From Platanthera guangdongensis (lineage: Eukaryota > Streptophyta > Magnoliopsida > Asparagales > Orchidaceae): 64,000 nucleotides of DNA. The DNA lies in contig CM077153.1 in the NCBI GenBank assembly GCA_039583875.1, forward strand, positions 111,844,568-111,908,567, given 5' to 3'. How positions within the stretch are numbered: position 1 is the stretch's first letter; each line of letters starts with the position of its first letter. Shown here in pieces: positions 41,868 through 53,232 of the stretch. The notes under the pieces were generated by a model that was given only the letters and a program-made list of their open reading frames with translations, did no database searches and was not told where the DNA came from. The translations under genes and the position numbers were made by a program.

Positions 41868-43798
41868 ATGGCAAGGCTTGGAGCTTTCTTCTCTAGTCTC
41901 ACTGCAAAAGGCGACCCAGAACTAACAACGCCTATGAAGACCAAGAAGATAGTAAAGTGGCCGACAAGAAAGGATCTTGTCCACCCCATATGAGAGAGTT
42001 CCCACAGCCAGAAGCCTGCGGAGAAAGCAGTCCGCCGTGCCGACATATCTTCTCGCGCGGATGCCGCAGTCGACGCCGAACCATTGAGAAGTGAGAAGAT
42101 GGCGACCCTGTCGGACTCTGCCCCTTCTCAGAAAACCGCAACCTCGGCGGACACCGTTGGCGAACACATTGAGGCTGACATATCTTCTCCCAATGCCCAG
42201 GTGCCTATTGTTAACTTAGATGAAGAAGATAGGCAGACTGAGGAAGAGGACGATGCGCCCTCAAAGGCGTTGACTGCTGTGAACCCTGAGCCTGTCCGCG
42301 AAAACCAGCCCGACTTAGGGGGGTCCGCTGCGGATTCTGCTGAGAAGACTGCTAAAAGGAAGAAGAGGAAGAGGGACGGGGCGACCGTCGCCGAGCGGGT
42401 TGAGAAGAAACTGCGCGCAATGAAGGAGAAGAACGTCTCCAAGCGGACTGGGGATGCGGACTTACAATACAGACCGCACGACAAAGAAGTTCCTGACAGC
42501 GATCTGGTTACACCGGAGGCCCAAATCCAGGGAGATAATAACCTCTCCACGGTCAATCTAACCACTGATGAGATATTAGATTCGATAGACGTCAACGAAG
42601 TAGATCTAATCAACGAATCCCTGTTGATTGTACTGCAGCAATCTGAGGCGGAGGCCACTGGGAATAAGGGTGACGAAATCCCTTCCTTATCCGCTGCGGA
42701 GGAAGAGGAGAGAGAGAGGCTGAAGGATAAGATAGAGGAGCAGAAGAAACAAATCGTTGCTCATGTTGCTGTGATGGGGGCGGCCTCGAAGCAGGTCGCC
42801 GCGGATAAAGCCGCTGAGGATCTGCGGATTGCTGCGTAGCTGCTGCGGTCAGGTAAAATTCAACCGGAGCCTAAATACTTTAAGCGTCAGTGGCTTTACA
42901 GGCCGTCGCCACGGACGTCAAGACCAATCAAAATCATCACCGATACGGACGATATTGTGGTTTCAACAAGTGCGGCTGCTGAGAAAAGAGCAAAGGTTCA
43001 TCGCGAATGGAAGAAGCGGTTAAGCGTCTTTGACCCGGACCGGGCAAGGCGGCCAATCATCTTCGATAGTCGGCAACTCGCTGCTGCTATGTATAAAAGT
43101 GATCTTTCATCCTTTTTTGCGTCCGTCGCGAACTGCCTTTAAATGTGAAGTTGACTTTGTTTGTTGCAGGTAGAAAGTCGCCGCCGGGCTCCATTGAGAG
43201 TGGCGAGATCGTGGTCACACCAAATACTGGTGCTGACGCGGTCTCGCACGTGGAATCCACGGGGGATGAGCCACCCAGCCTGAACATGATTAAAGAGTTA
43301 GAGAAGAAATTCCAAGCTGAAATGCAATGTGTTAAAGCAGAGTTAGAGAAGTCGGAGGAGCGCGAGAGGGCGTCTGCGGCGCGTGAGAAAGCGTCCGCAG
43401 AGAGCGAGAAAGCCCTAAAAGACCAGATCGCCAGCATTTCGAGGGCGCTGGAGAGGTCTGAAAGGGAGAAGAAGAGGCTTGTGGATGATGTCCGATTCTA
43501 TAAAGGCAAGCACTTGGCGTCAGTGCGCGAAGAAAAAGGGAAGCGGGCTGCTGAGGTCGCGGAGCAGAGGCCGCGAGTGTCAGATCGCGCTGCTCCAGAG
43601 ATCGCCGCACCGGCAGGCGGTGTCCAACAATCTGCGGATGAGGAGCCGAGGCCGGCGACGGAGCCAATGGTGCCCCTTAGTCTGGTAGATCGGGAAGCTG
43701 TTCATATGCACCGGACCATAAATGTTATTCATCATCACCTCTGCCGTGTATACAGCGAGATTCTACAGATAAGCGAACAATGCTGTGTTGTAAACTGA
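41868..43798 (+). pseudogene. TatB-2 aORF1: coiled-coil protein gene
   Basis: Starts MARLGAFFSSLTAKG. A stop near 41990 is followed in frame by the long segment from 42084 with KRKKRKRDGATVAERVEKKL and HDKEVPDSDLVTPEAQIQG. TAG at 42837-42839 lies after LRIAA. YFKRQWLYRPSPRTSRPIK and EWKKRLSVFDPDRARR follow. The intron is 43099-43169 (71 bp) and restores frame as MYK-S-RKSPPG. The last exon is a coiled coil (EKKFQAEMQCVKAELEKSEE onward) ending PMVPLSLVDREAVHMHRT. Compared with TatB-1 the last 40 residues are lost by a deletion near 43785. Confidence 0.78.
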
Positions 43799-44166
43799 AC
43801 TCTGTTACGATCTGTGCGGACTCAGATTATATATCCGCAAATTATGTAGCTTAATCCTTGTGATGTGGCGAATTGTGCGGACTAATGCTGTGTCCAGTTC
43901 TCGATATCTAACCTGCAGGTGGGAAATACAGCGAACTAAGCGGATTGAAAATGTATCCGCTCCTTGTGACCTGCCGGGAGAAAAAGCGCGATCTGGGCGG
44001 ACAACAAATTGTGTCGGTCACAACTTTTTGCTTTGAATTTTTATTGGCATGTGAATCTGTGTTTTTTATTCGCGTTATTGCTTGGCTGTGCTTTATCTTT
44101 TGCGGACTGTGCGGATTGGAATTGCGAGCTCTGCGGCCTGGTCAAAAAGGTGTCAGACTCTTTAGC
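43799..44166. other. Spacer between TatB-2 aORF1 and aORF2
   Basis: Non-coding, with dyads at 43816-43838 (GCGGAC-N11-ATCCGC) and near 43939-43959 (GCGGAT...ATCCGC), and single half-sites. It is shorter than in TatB-1 because of a deletion. Confidence 0.6.
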
Positions 44167-44174
44167 TATAAATA
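44167..44174 (+). promoter_or_regulatory. TATA box of TatB-2 aORF2
   Basis: TATAAATA, 71 bp before the ATG at 44238, the same spacing as in TatB-1. Confidence 0.68.
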
Positions 44175-44237
44175 GGGCCTTCCGCTTTCTCTTATGCAGG
44201 AAATAGCTGAAGTACAAGGAACCCTGCGGCCTGCAAA

Positions 44238-46088
44238 ATGGTGTCCGCGCGGACTGATGCTGCTGTCGCCTTCCACTCTGCTGATCACCGGAAATGCACA
44301 TTGACAGAGGCTGACCTGGACGTCTTTGTCGAAAAGAAGATGGCGAACTCAAATATCCTTGTCTGCCTTCCCGCCCATCAAGAAAGGTTAAACTTCTCAA
44401 CTGCAACCCAGATCGCCATCCCAGTGGATCACTTTGATAGCGGATTCAAGTTTCCGCTTCTATGGGAACTCGCCGCCATCTTTGAGCACTATGGAATGGT
44501 GCCTGGCCAGCTTGTGCCGAATACACTCGCTGCGATCTGCAGCTTTGTCTCTTATTTGCGATCTGAAAAGATCGCTTTTTCAATGAATGTCTTCCACAAG
44601 ATATTCTCTGTCCACTCCATTACCGCTTCCGGAGGCCGCCCCTACAAGGGGATGATATACTTCTACTGCAGGGGGATGAAGGTTGTGGGCCTTCCCAACA
44701 AAATCCACAACTAGACCTCTAGGTTCCTGATTTTTGAGGGCGACCTAGGGTTCGCGCACACCTATCCGCAGGTGCGCGTGGACTCCGCCTTCAAAAGTGT
44801 GCAATTGGACGACTTAGAGTCCGCCATCGACGAGTTCTTGGCCAACGCCAGGCTTGACATCGAGTATTATATTCCTCTGCTCGCGAGCTTAGCGGATATC
44901 CTACCTGAAGAGAGTAAGTGGCTTCCGAACTCAGCTTTTGCGTCCGCCGCGACCTTGGTGTTTAACCCATTTGTTTTTTGTAGCGACCTTGGCGGTACCC
45001 GCCAACTTGCCGCAGACGCCTAGCAGCTTCGTCCCTACATAGAAAGAGAAGAAAGAAGCAGTCGCAAGAAAGAGGAAGGAAGAAGGGGATCCCGCAGCGG
45101 ATTACTCTTCCTCCGAAAGCTTCACCATGAGTGGCTTCGGCATCAGCCAGAAGGATCTTAGGGGGAACCCTATGGTCCACTGGCACAACAAGAACAAACA
45201 CGTCCGCCTATCCACCGCGCTTCCTTCATGGAAGAGTCCGCGGATAACACGCCACGCCCATATTGCGATCTCCGCGCTTCACGGAAAGCGCAACTTGAGC
45301 GACCTTAAGAAGGTGCCCTCCGCCGACCTCCCTCTGCTAGCCTCTCAGGCCGCTGCGAATAGCGTGGTGACGAACCACTATGTTGCCACCCTGGCCAGAG
45401 ACCTGTTGAAGCAGAATGAATAACTTCAAAAGGATAATAAAGCGCTAAAGGAAAGGAATGTGCGGTTGGGAAAAAGGGTTGCTCAGCAAAGAGAAGAGCT
45501 TGGGGTAAGTTGAATTCGCAGCGGCCTTAATTTGCTATCCGCCGCGATCTGTCTGACGTTTGCTTTTGTTTTGCGCAGGTCGCCTATGACTTGGAAAACA
45601 ACAACTTCCAGGCTGCCATGCTCCCTTTCGTTAAGGAGACCGTCGAGGTCGCCATTGAGCGACTTGTCTGCGACGGCTTCATAAAGGAGGGAGTGGATGG
45701 CGTCCCTTTCTTGGAGATCTTCCCTGAGCTGGCTCCGCAGGTCGCGGCGATGGAGAGGGCTAAAAAAGGCAAGGATATCATTGAGGAAGAAGGCAAAGAA
45801 GAAGAAGAAGAAGAAGGAGAAGTTGAGGAAGAAGACGGAGGGCAGGGCGAAGGGCAAAGTGCCAAGGAAACAGCGGACAATGTTGCCCCGAGCCAGCAAG
45901 TAGAGGAACTGTCCGCCGAGTCCGACACTTCTGCGTCCTCCTCTGCTACCGGGAGCTCGCATAGCGGGTCCGCATCAAGTACAGGATCAGATAGCAGCGG
46001 GAGCGGCTCGGGGGGCTACTCTCCAGAAGTTGACATTGTTGCCGACAGCCCTGCACCTCCAGAAAAGAAACAAAGGACTATTGATTGA
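44238..46088 (+). pseudogene. TatB-2 aORF2: three-exon gene with PF04195-like region
   Basis: Exon 1 encodes MVSARTDAAVAFHSADHRK, IAIPVDHFDSGFKFPLLWEL and the core YGMVPGQLVPNTLAAI then FVSYLRSEKIAFSMNVFHK. TAG at 44712-44714 after NKIHN is shared with TatB-1. Intron 1 is 44914-44983, exon 2 44984-45504 (MSGFGISQKDLRGNPMVHWH; TAA after QNE at 45421-45423), intron 2 45505-45578, exon 3 45579-46088. Exon 3 has VAYDLENNNFQAAMLPFVKE, an acidic run, a Ser/Gly-rich region and the end GGYSPEVDIVADSPAPPEKK. The tail resembles a nuclear acidic protein, but function is unknown. Exon 3 is fully open. Confidence 0.82.
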
Positions 46089-47719
46089 TTAATGTATTTT
46101 TATCTTTTTTGGTTTTTGTAAAAGGGGCGGACGCAAGATCGCATCCGCCGAACATATAGAATGATGTAAACAGTTTTTGATGAAATAGAAAGAAAGGATA
46201 TTTTTGGCATGTGTGCTTCATGCAATGTTCTTTTTCCACGCTCACCGCACCGACACTTAGCAGTCCGCACGACACGCTGATAAATGCCACAGCTTTTTAA
46301 CTTGCTGATTAGAGACAATTATTGTCCGTCATTGGAATGAGAAGAATTTGTCAGGTGGACTCTGGTGAGTTTCAAATGCAGTCCGCACGACACAGATCAT
46401 TTATAACGAATCTTGCTGATTAGAGAATTCAACTTATCAATCCATTCAATATTCGCCTTAAAAAATGACGAAAATAGCCAGCTGAAAACAATGTCAGGTG
46501 GTACTTCATTGAGTTCTAGTAGAGTCCGCAATTCTCTTTATTAACTTATCAAACTATATGAAAACCATTCGGCGGACTGAGCGGATACAGAAAACCAATC
46601 CGCTCATAATAGAAATGGTCTATATAGCTCGTGGTCTCAAGAAAACCGTCGGACTGAGTGGATACAGAAAACCAGTCCGCCAAAGATAGAGAATCTATTA
46701 AAAATCATCCCAAGGAAAATGGCGGACTGCGCGGATAGATAAAACCAGTCCGCCAAAGATAGAAATGACCTATAGCTTGCGACCAGGTGGGCAGGTGCGC
46801 ATTGCATGACTCTCCTCACCAGGCCTCAGGCTTATATGATCAACCCAAACAAAACTGGCGGACTGTGCGGATACAGAAAACCAATCCGTTCATAATACAA
46901 GAAATGATTTATAGATTGCGACCATGTGGGCAGGTGAGCCGGAGCAGCATACTTTCCTCACTGGGCTACAAGCTATAAAATCAACCCAAACAGGCGGACT
47001 GAGCGGATAGAGAAAACCAGTCCGCATATAATTCCCTGCGAAGAGCAAGATGCTCACTTGGCGGAACGATTCCCTGCCCTCCTGCCTGGAGTACAGTCTA
47101 AGCTGTGGGTCTCCTGCAGGCACTGCTTGAGGGTACCATGGAGTGTTCGAGGGTTACAAGCTAAGATGACCCGCGGGAAGGTGAGCCGGAACGACATACT
47201 TTCCTCACGCGATCATCGAAGTTGTAACGATATCCCAAATGCGGCATTGTAGAGCTTTACTCCCACCCAGCCCTCCATAATGCAGAGGTGGGGTCAGGTA
47301 CTTGCCGGGATCCGAAGTCCAGAATCCAACCGCACTAAAGCCTGCAAGCTCCCACTACACGGTGCAAAATCTCCTCGCAACACGTGGTCTTTGTGGTGTT
47401 ACACAAATGACAACAGCTCTAGGGGAGGTCTTGCTGAACTCGGCGATGTCTCCTGGTATCAGGGAACCGTTATAGGTCTTTGTGTGAGAGAGAAAACTCT
47501 AGAAAAAGGTGTCAGTATGGATTCTTTAATTAATAAAATGTATTTGCAAAGCAAACATAAGAAAGAAAAGGGAGTTCAGGCACAGAACCGTTTTTTGGAA
47601 TCTTTCTTAGTGTTTCATCTGTTATGATTACATAGGCAAAACACTTGAAGAAGTGTTAGCAAGCAATTTCCATTCATAATAACTCTTGAAGAGGATACAC
47701 AAAGTAGAAAAAAGGAGGT
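46089..47719. other. TatB-2 convergent non-coding zone
   Basis: Lies between the 3' ends of aORF2 and pol. It holds the dyad at 46127-46148, degenerate repeats with GGCGGACTGNGCGGATA and GAAAACCAGTCCGC units (46560-47020), one to two copies of the 138-bp unit of TatB-1 (about 46745-46980), and the conserved block 47210-47470. Confidence 0.65.
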
Positions 47720-48830
47720 TCAAGAATAGAACCATTTGAGATCATCCCCGCTCCATGTGTGTTGTATATCCTCTCCTTCGTATGTCTACAAGCGGTAAGC
47801 GCCGCTCTTTAACGCTTCTTTGATAACAAAAGGGCCGGCCCAATTTGGATTAAGCTTTCCAATTGAACCAGCTCTTGCAGCAGCATCAATCTTCTTTAGA
47901 ACGAAATCTCCCACTTGGAAGTGTTTGATCCTCACGTTCTGATCAAAGTAGCAGGTCATCCTTATTTTGACCTCCTCTTGCCTTATGGCTGCTTGATCTC
48001 TGATGGCCTCGACGTGTTCCAAGCTGAACCTCATCTCTTCATTATTCAACTCAAGCCAGTCCTCAACGCCTTCTCTTGCAAGAAGAACTCTGGGTGACGG
48101 GACTTCAAACTCAACTGGAATAAGTGCCTCTAAGCCATGAGAAAGTTTGAATGGAGTCTCCCCAGTTGCGGATGATGGCGTTGTCCTAAGGGACAAGAGG
48201 ACTGATGGAAGCTGATCAGCCCAGCTGCCCTTGAGATTCTGCACTTTCTTTTTGAGCAAATTGAGGATCTGCTTGTTGGCTGCTTCTACCTGGCCATTGC
48301 TTCTAGGATGATGAACTGATGCAAACTGCAGCTCGGTTCCGATCTTCCTGCAAAAATCTATCATCTCGGAGTTGTTGAATTACGGCCCATTATCAGTGAT
48401 TATAGCCATTGGAATTCCATGTCGGCAGACAATCTCCCCCCAAATGAAATTTCTAACGACCTGAGTAGTTGTCTTAGCCAATGCCCTGGCTTCGATCCAC
48501 TTACTGAAGTAGTCGATCATTACAATGATGAAACACCGCTGACTGCTCGCCATGGGAAAAGGACCGAGGAAGTCCATTCCCCAAACTGCGAAGGGTCATG
48601 GAGTTGCAATCGATCTGAGGGACTGAGCTGCTTGGTGCTGAAGTGGAGCAAACTTCTGGCACTGAACACACTTTCTGGCATAGATCTCAGAGTCTCTCTT
48701 CATAGTGGGCCAGAAATATCCTTGCCGCAGGATTCGTTTTTCAAGAGTTCTTGCTCCCGAGTGGCTTCCACACTCTCCTGAATGAACCTCTTGCAAAACA
48801 GTGAAAGCTTCTTCTTCTGAAACACACCGG
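47720..48830 (-). pseudogene. pol: TatB-2 integrase
   Basis: Zinc finger VHSGECGSHSGARTLEKR to CVQCQ, core WGMDFLGPFPMASSQ (first Asp), IITDNGP (second Asp) and SNGQVEAANKQIL (Glu), then FKLSHGLEALIPVEFEVP, HFQVGDFVLKKIDAAARAG, NWAGPFVIKEALKSGAYRL and the GDDLKWFYS end (TGA 47720-47722). Only single stops break it: after SIATP, after DNGP and after AYRL. Each fits CAG/CAA/TGG changed by a C-to-T or G-to-A transition. Confidence 0.88.
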
Positions 48831-49819
48831 GCCATGGTAGAGAGGAAGGTTTTTCTGTAAAGGACTCCCGCCAATAGGAAATAGTGAGCTATTTTTATTC
48901 TGAACTTTTTCTTATCTCTGACTGTATGATGATAATCTCCCGTTGACAGATAGAGGATGAATGGGTCCATCCAAGAGGTACGTTGGTCTACTTGCATCAA
49001 ATCTCCTTCCACCACTGCTGGGCGGAAGAGCTCGGAAGTTGTTCCTCCTGAAGGCATCCCATACTTGGAAAGAAAATCGGCCTCCTCATTTTCTGTTCTG
49101 GGGATGTGCTCGATGGTAAAGCTCTTGAACCTACCAACTTCTATCTTCACAAGAGCTAGGTATTTCTTCAAGATCGACTCTCTTGTTTTGAAGTTACCGA
49201 GGACTTGTGACGCCAGCACCAGAGAATCGGTTTTGATGTGAACATGATCAATTCCTAGTTCCCTTGCGTGCCTCAAGCATGCTAGCAAAGATTCATACTC
49301 TGCCTGATTATTGGTTACTGGAAAGTAAAATTTGATGGCCTGCTCCAACTTGACTCCGTTTGGATTGATGAGAACCACTCCTGCTCCAGAAGAACTTCTG
49401 GCTGAGGCACCATCAACATAGATGGTCCAAGCCAAAGGTGACCTTTCTACTTGATCAGGACTGGACTCTGGCATGTCGATTAAAAAATCTGCTAGGACCT
49501 GAGCTTTAATGGCTGTTTTGGGCACATAAGAGATTTCAAATTCACTCAACTCTATTGCCCACTTAGCTAGTCTGCCAGAATGTTCTGGTTTTTCCAACAC
49601 ACCCTTCAAAGGCTGATCGGTGATGACTTCAATTGAATGTGCTTGGAAGTATGGACGAAGCCTGCGAGCTGACATGACTAACGCCAAGGCTAGCTTCTCC
49701 AAAATTGGATACCGTGTCTCAGCACTCTTCAGGATATGGCTAACATAGTAAATTGGGAATTGCTTTCTGCTCTCTTCCCGAAGAAGAACGGAGCTGACGG
49801 CCTCCGGGCCAACCCCTAG
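48831..49819 (-). pseudogene. pol: TatB-2 RNase H and second (archaeal-type) RNase H
   Basis: First RNase H: PEAVSSVLLREESRKQFPIY, SHILKSAETRYPILEKLALA and VITDQPLKGVLEKPEHSGR. Second: WTIYVDGASARSSSGAGVVL (Asp), TNNQAEYESLLACLRHAREL (Glu), HIKTDSLVLASQVLGNF (Asp), IPRTENEEADFLSKYG (Asp). From 49702 to 48596 the frame is open, covering both domains. Confidence 0.9.
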
Positions 49820-51640
49820 CTATAAGAAAAGAATCTCTCCTGGCAGGGGACTCTGAAGCAGGGGTGCTGAGGTCAGTTGCATCTTCAACTGCTCAAAAGC
49901 TTGGGAGCATTCGTCCGTCCACTCAAACTTGTAGGCTTCTCGGAGAGTTTTGAAGAACGGAGCACTCCTATCTCTGACTCGAGAGAGAAATCTCGCAAGG
50001 CCTGCCAGCCTCCCCCCTAACTGCTGAACTTCTTTTGGTGAACGAGGGGCAGGCATATCAAGGATGGTTTTTACTTTATCAGGATTGGGGGCAAGTCCTT
50101 CCGGAGTAAGGAGATGACCAAGAAACTTCCCCTTACTTGCCCCAAACGTACATTTCAAAGGGTTGAGCTTCATTTTGTACCTACGCAGAGTAGCGAACGT
50201 CTCTGCTATGTCTCGCAAGTGCAGCGAAAACGACTTACTCTTAATCAAGAGATCGTCTATGTACACTTCTAGGTTCCTCCCCTTCTGATGGTTAAACACA
50301 CGGTCCATCATCCGTTGGTAGGTTGCACCGGCATTCTTAAGCCCAAAGGGCCTCACAAGGTAGCAATAACGACCATCATTAGTAATGAACGACGTGTGAG
50401 GAACGTCTGGCTTATGCATTCTTATCTGGTGATAAACAGAAAACGCATCTAAAAAACTCATATAAGAGTACCGTACCGCGGAATCAACTAAAGAATCTAA
50501 CCGAGGCAAGGGGTAGCAATCTTTAGGGCACACTTTATTAAGTTTGGTAAAATCTACACACATTCGCCATTTTCCTCCTGGTTTCTTAACCATTACAACA
50601 TTAGAAATCCAAGTAGGATATTGAATTTCTTTGATAAAATTTGCTTTGAGGAGCTTTGCGACCTCCTATCTTATCGGCTCAGCAAGCTTTGTGGCTATGT
50701 CCCTCTACTTTTGTTGTATAGGCTTGCAGCCGGGATCAACATTCAAGTGGTGGCATGCAACATCAGGATCTACTCCTGGCATGTCCTCTGCTGACCAGGC
50801 GAAGACATCCAGATTATTCAGCAAGCAGGAAATCAACTCAGCCTTTTGATCTTCAGGTAGCTCCGAGTTGATGGAGAGCTTCCTCTCTTCCCCCTCAGCA
50901 ATGGGGACTCCTTGCGTCACCTGGGCAGGTTCCAGGTGGGCACCTTCATCGGCAGCAGCTTCTGTTGGAGCAAGGGAAGGGCTGGCTTCAACCATGTTGA
51001 CAGTGCGGACATAGCACTCCCTTGCTCTTCTTGGGTCGCTCCTGACCTGGCACATCCTTCCATCTGCAAAGAACTTGATGGCAAGGTGTTATGTGGAAAC
51101 CACCGCTTGATACTTGTTTAACAGGGGCCTGCCGAAGATGGCATGGTAGCTGCTGGGGGCGTCAACCACTATGAATATATTTGCTTAGTTGCCCCTCCAA
51201 GCTTCACGGGCAGGATGACGCTGCCCTCCACTTCCTTCCTCTCTCCCGAGAAACCATAGAGTGGCCCCTCAGTGGAAAGCAGAGGCTTTCCGGTCCTCAG
51301 GGCCTCAAAGGTAGACTTGAACAGGAGGTTGACCGAGCTGCCTGTGTCAACAAGAATTCTATCAACTGTAAAGTCCCCCACTACAGCCTTGATTACTACA
51401 ACGTCATCAAACGGGTTGGCTGTTTGAGATAGATCTTTTGGACCAAAGGTGACAACCTCACTTGGAGGATCAACGGAAGAAGAGGCCACCTCTGCTTGGG
51501 TGACCCTTGAAATTGACGATTTTCGAGTGGACTCGGTCCCTGCTCCACCATGGATGAAGAAGAGGCGTCCCAGGACCCCTTCATCATCTGCATCGAAGCA
51601 CTCCACCGGGACGTTGATCGGCACCAGACGGCCTTTGTCC
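49820..51640 (-). pseudogene. pol: TatB-2 protease and reverse transcriptase
   Basis: Protease DTGSS is at 51334-51347. A short deletion near 51175 shifts the frame. RT is open from 50593 to 49820 with VKKPGGKWRMCVDFTKLNK, SFLDAFSVYHQIRMHKPD, PFGLKNAGATYQRMMDRVF, the catalytic YIDD at 50252-50263 and FLGHLLTPEGLAPNPDKV. Stops lie at 50705 and about 50667. RT itself looks nearly whole, unlike in TatB-1. Confidence 0.9.
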
Positions 51641-53180
51641 TCTACTTCCACACATTCCTGGTATGCCTCAGCTACTTCTTTGCCCTTTGAGGTGGATGGC
51701 TTCGAAGAAGAAGGAGAATCCTTTTTGGCCAAGTCGATCTTGCCCTCGGCAAGCAACTTCTCTATCAGCGTGCGAAGGGCCTTGCAGTCCTCATTCAAGT
51801 GCCCCTTTTCTTTGTGGAACTGGCAATATTGTGCATTATTCCTTGGCTTCCACATTTTCTGAGGCTCTTGCCTCTTTTCTTCTGATCTCCTTTGCAAGAT
51901 CTGGATGACTTCGTCAAGGTCCAGATCTGCAACGTCCTCCATGGGGCTTTCATCAAATTGGATCGGAGCAGGCAAGGCTGCTTGTTGGAGGATGGGAAGA
52001 GCTTGCAACGGAACGGCGGGAGTGGCGGCCAACGGCAATCACTGCTCATGAAACTGTTGATGGCCTTGGAAAGGTTTCTTATTGCGGAAGTTCCTACCTA
52101 TTTGAGACGGCGGCTGGAAGTCTGGGCGAGGGGGCTTTCCACGAGAGGAAGAAGCGGAGGCATCCCTTCCTTCAGCCTTAGCTGTCAGGGATGAGACATA
52201 AGTTGGATTGGCATTTTCTCCCTCAATGAAATGGTTGACCATGGCGATCAACTCTTGATAAGTCTTAAGTGCCTTGGTTGTTGCTTTAAACTTCAGAGGG
52301 CCTTCCGGAGGCCATGGATCAAGGAGACCTTATAATAATCGGGGTTTACATTCCTGACCCCTTGGAGCTCTCTCTGAAAGCGATCAACGAATCGCGCTAC
52401 CGATTCATTATCACTTTGCTTGATTTCAAATAGGGCAGCTGGCCCATTCTTCCTCTTCCTCGAGGTAGCAAACCTCAGCAACAACTGGCTACGAAGCGCT
52501 ACGAAAGAAGAGATTGTGCCCGAAGGCAAGTCGTAGAACCACTCTCTCGCTTGTCCTTCGAGAGTGGTAACTAGCAGTTTACACTTGATAGCATCTGAGA
52601 GGCATCTCAAAGCAACAGCTCCCTCAAATGCTTGGAGGTGAGAGACTGGATCAGTCCCTCCTGAATAGAATGGGATGCGAGGCTCCCTGAAGTTGCTCGG
52701 AGCCGATTCCCATCGGATTCGGTCAACAAAGGGAGACGGGGTCTCGAACTCTGCGGGGTAGAAGGGGCGGACTGGAGCCGGGGAGTCCACGGGATCGGCG
52801 GACTAGCGGTCAGCAAAATGAAGCTGGCGGGCGGGAGTGCCCCTGGCAGCTTCTCTGAAGAAATTTCTGAAATCAAACTGCTCCTCCTGAGGGCGCAGAG
52901 GGGCGGCGGACTGAGCAGGGTTCCGAGGAGTTGCTGGCGACTGCCGAAGCGGAGTTCGGCGAGCTGGGGTCTGGCGGACTGGCGAGTCCGCTGGGTCTAC
53001 TGCGGCTTGAGGAGCAAGCCGCCGGGCCAGCGCGAGCAGAGCTTGGCTGATTGCGTCGAGACACTGGTCGGTCTGCTGGCGGGACTGCTCGGCCTCAAGG
53101 CGAGCTTGCTCAATTGCGTCCCAAAGAGAGTCCTCTGAAGAGCTGGAGCGGTCTGAGGAGTGGGCTCTGCGGTCTGACAT
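51641..53180 (-). pseudogene. gag: TatB-2 gag
   Basis: ATG at 53180 (MSDRRAHSSDRSSSSED). Gln/Pro-rich N-terminus, TAG at 52803-52805, gag core with HLQAFEGAVALRCLSDAIK, AREWFYDLPSGTISSF and RKRKNGPAALFEIKQSDNES, frameshift near 52300, TGA at 52039-52041, then the zinc-knuckle-like YCQFHKEKGHLNEDC near 51830. The end grades into the spacer before protease. Confidence 0.88.
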
Positions 53181-53210
53181 TTCCGTCCGCTGATTTCAAA
53201 ACACTACTCG

Positions 53211-53229
53211 GATCTGAAGGTCGCGTGTT
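53211..53229 (-). other. Primer-binding site of TatB-2 (internal tRNA-Phe type)
   Basis: Plus strand GATCTGAAGGTCGCGTGTT is identical over 19 bases to plant tRNA-Phe positions 37-55 as I recall it. AAC (53230-53232) then separates it from the LTR. Confidence 0.7.
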
Positions 53230-53232
53230 AAC

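Noticed and set aside
53211..53229. A tRNA-Phe gene
   Set aside because: Only 19 bases match; no acceptor stem, D arm or terminator around it. It is a primer-binding site.
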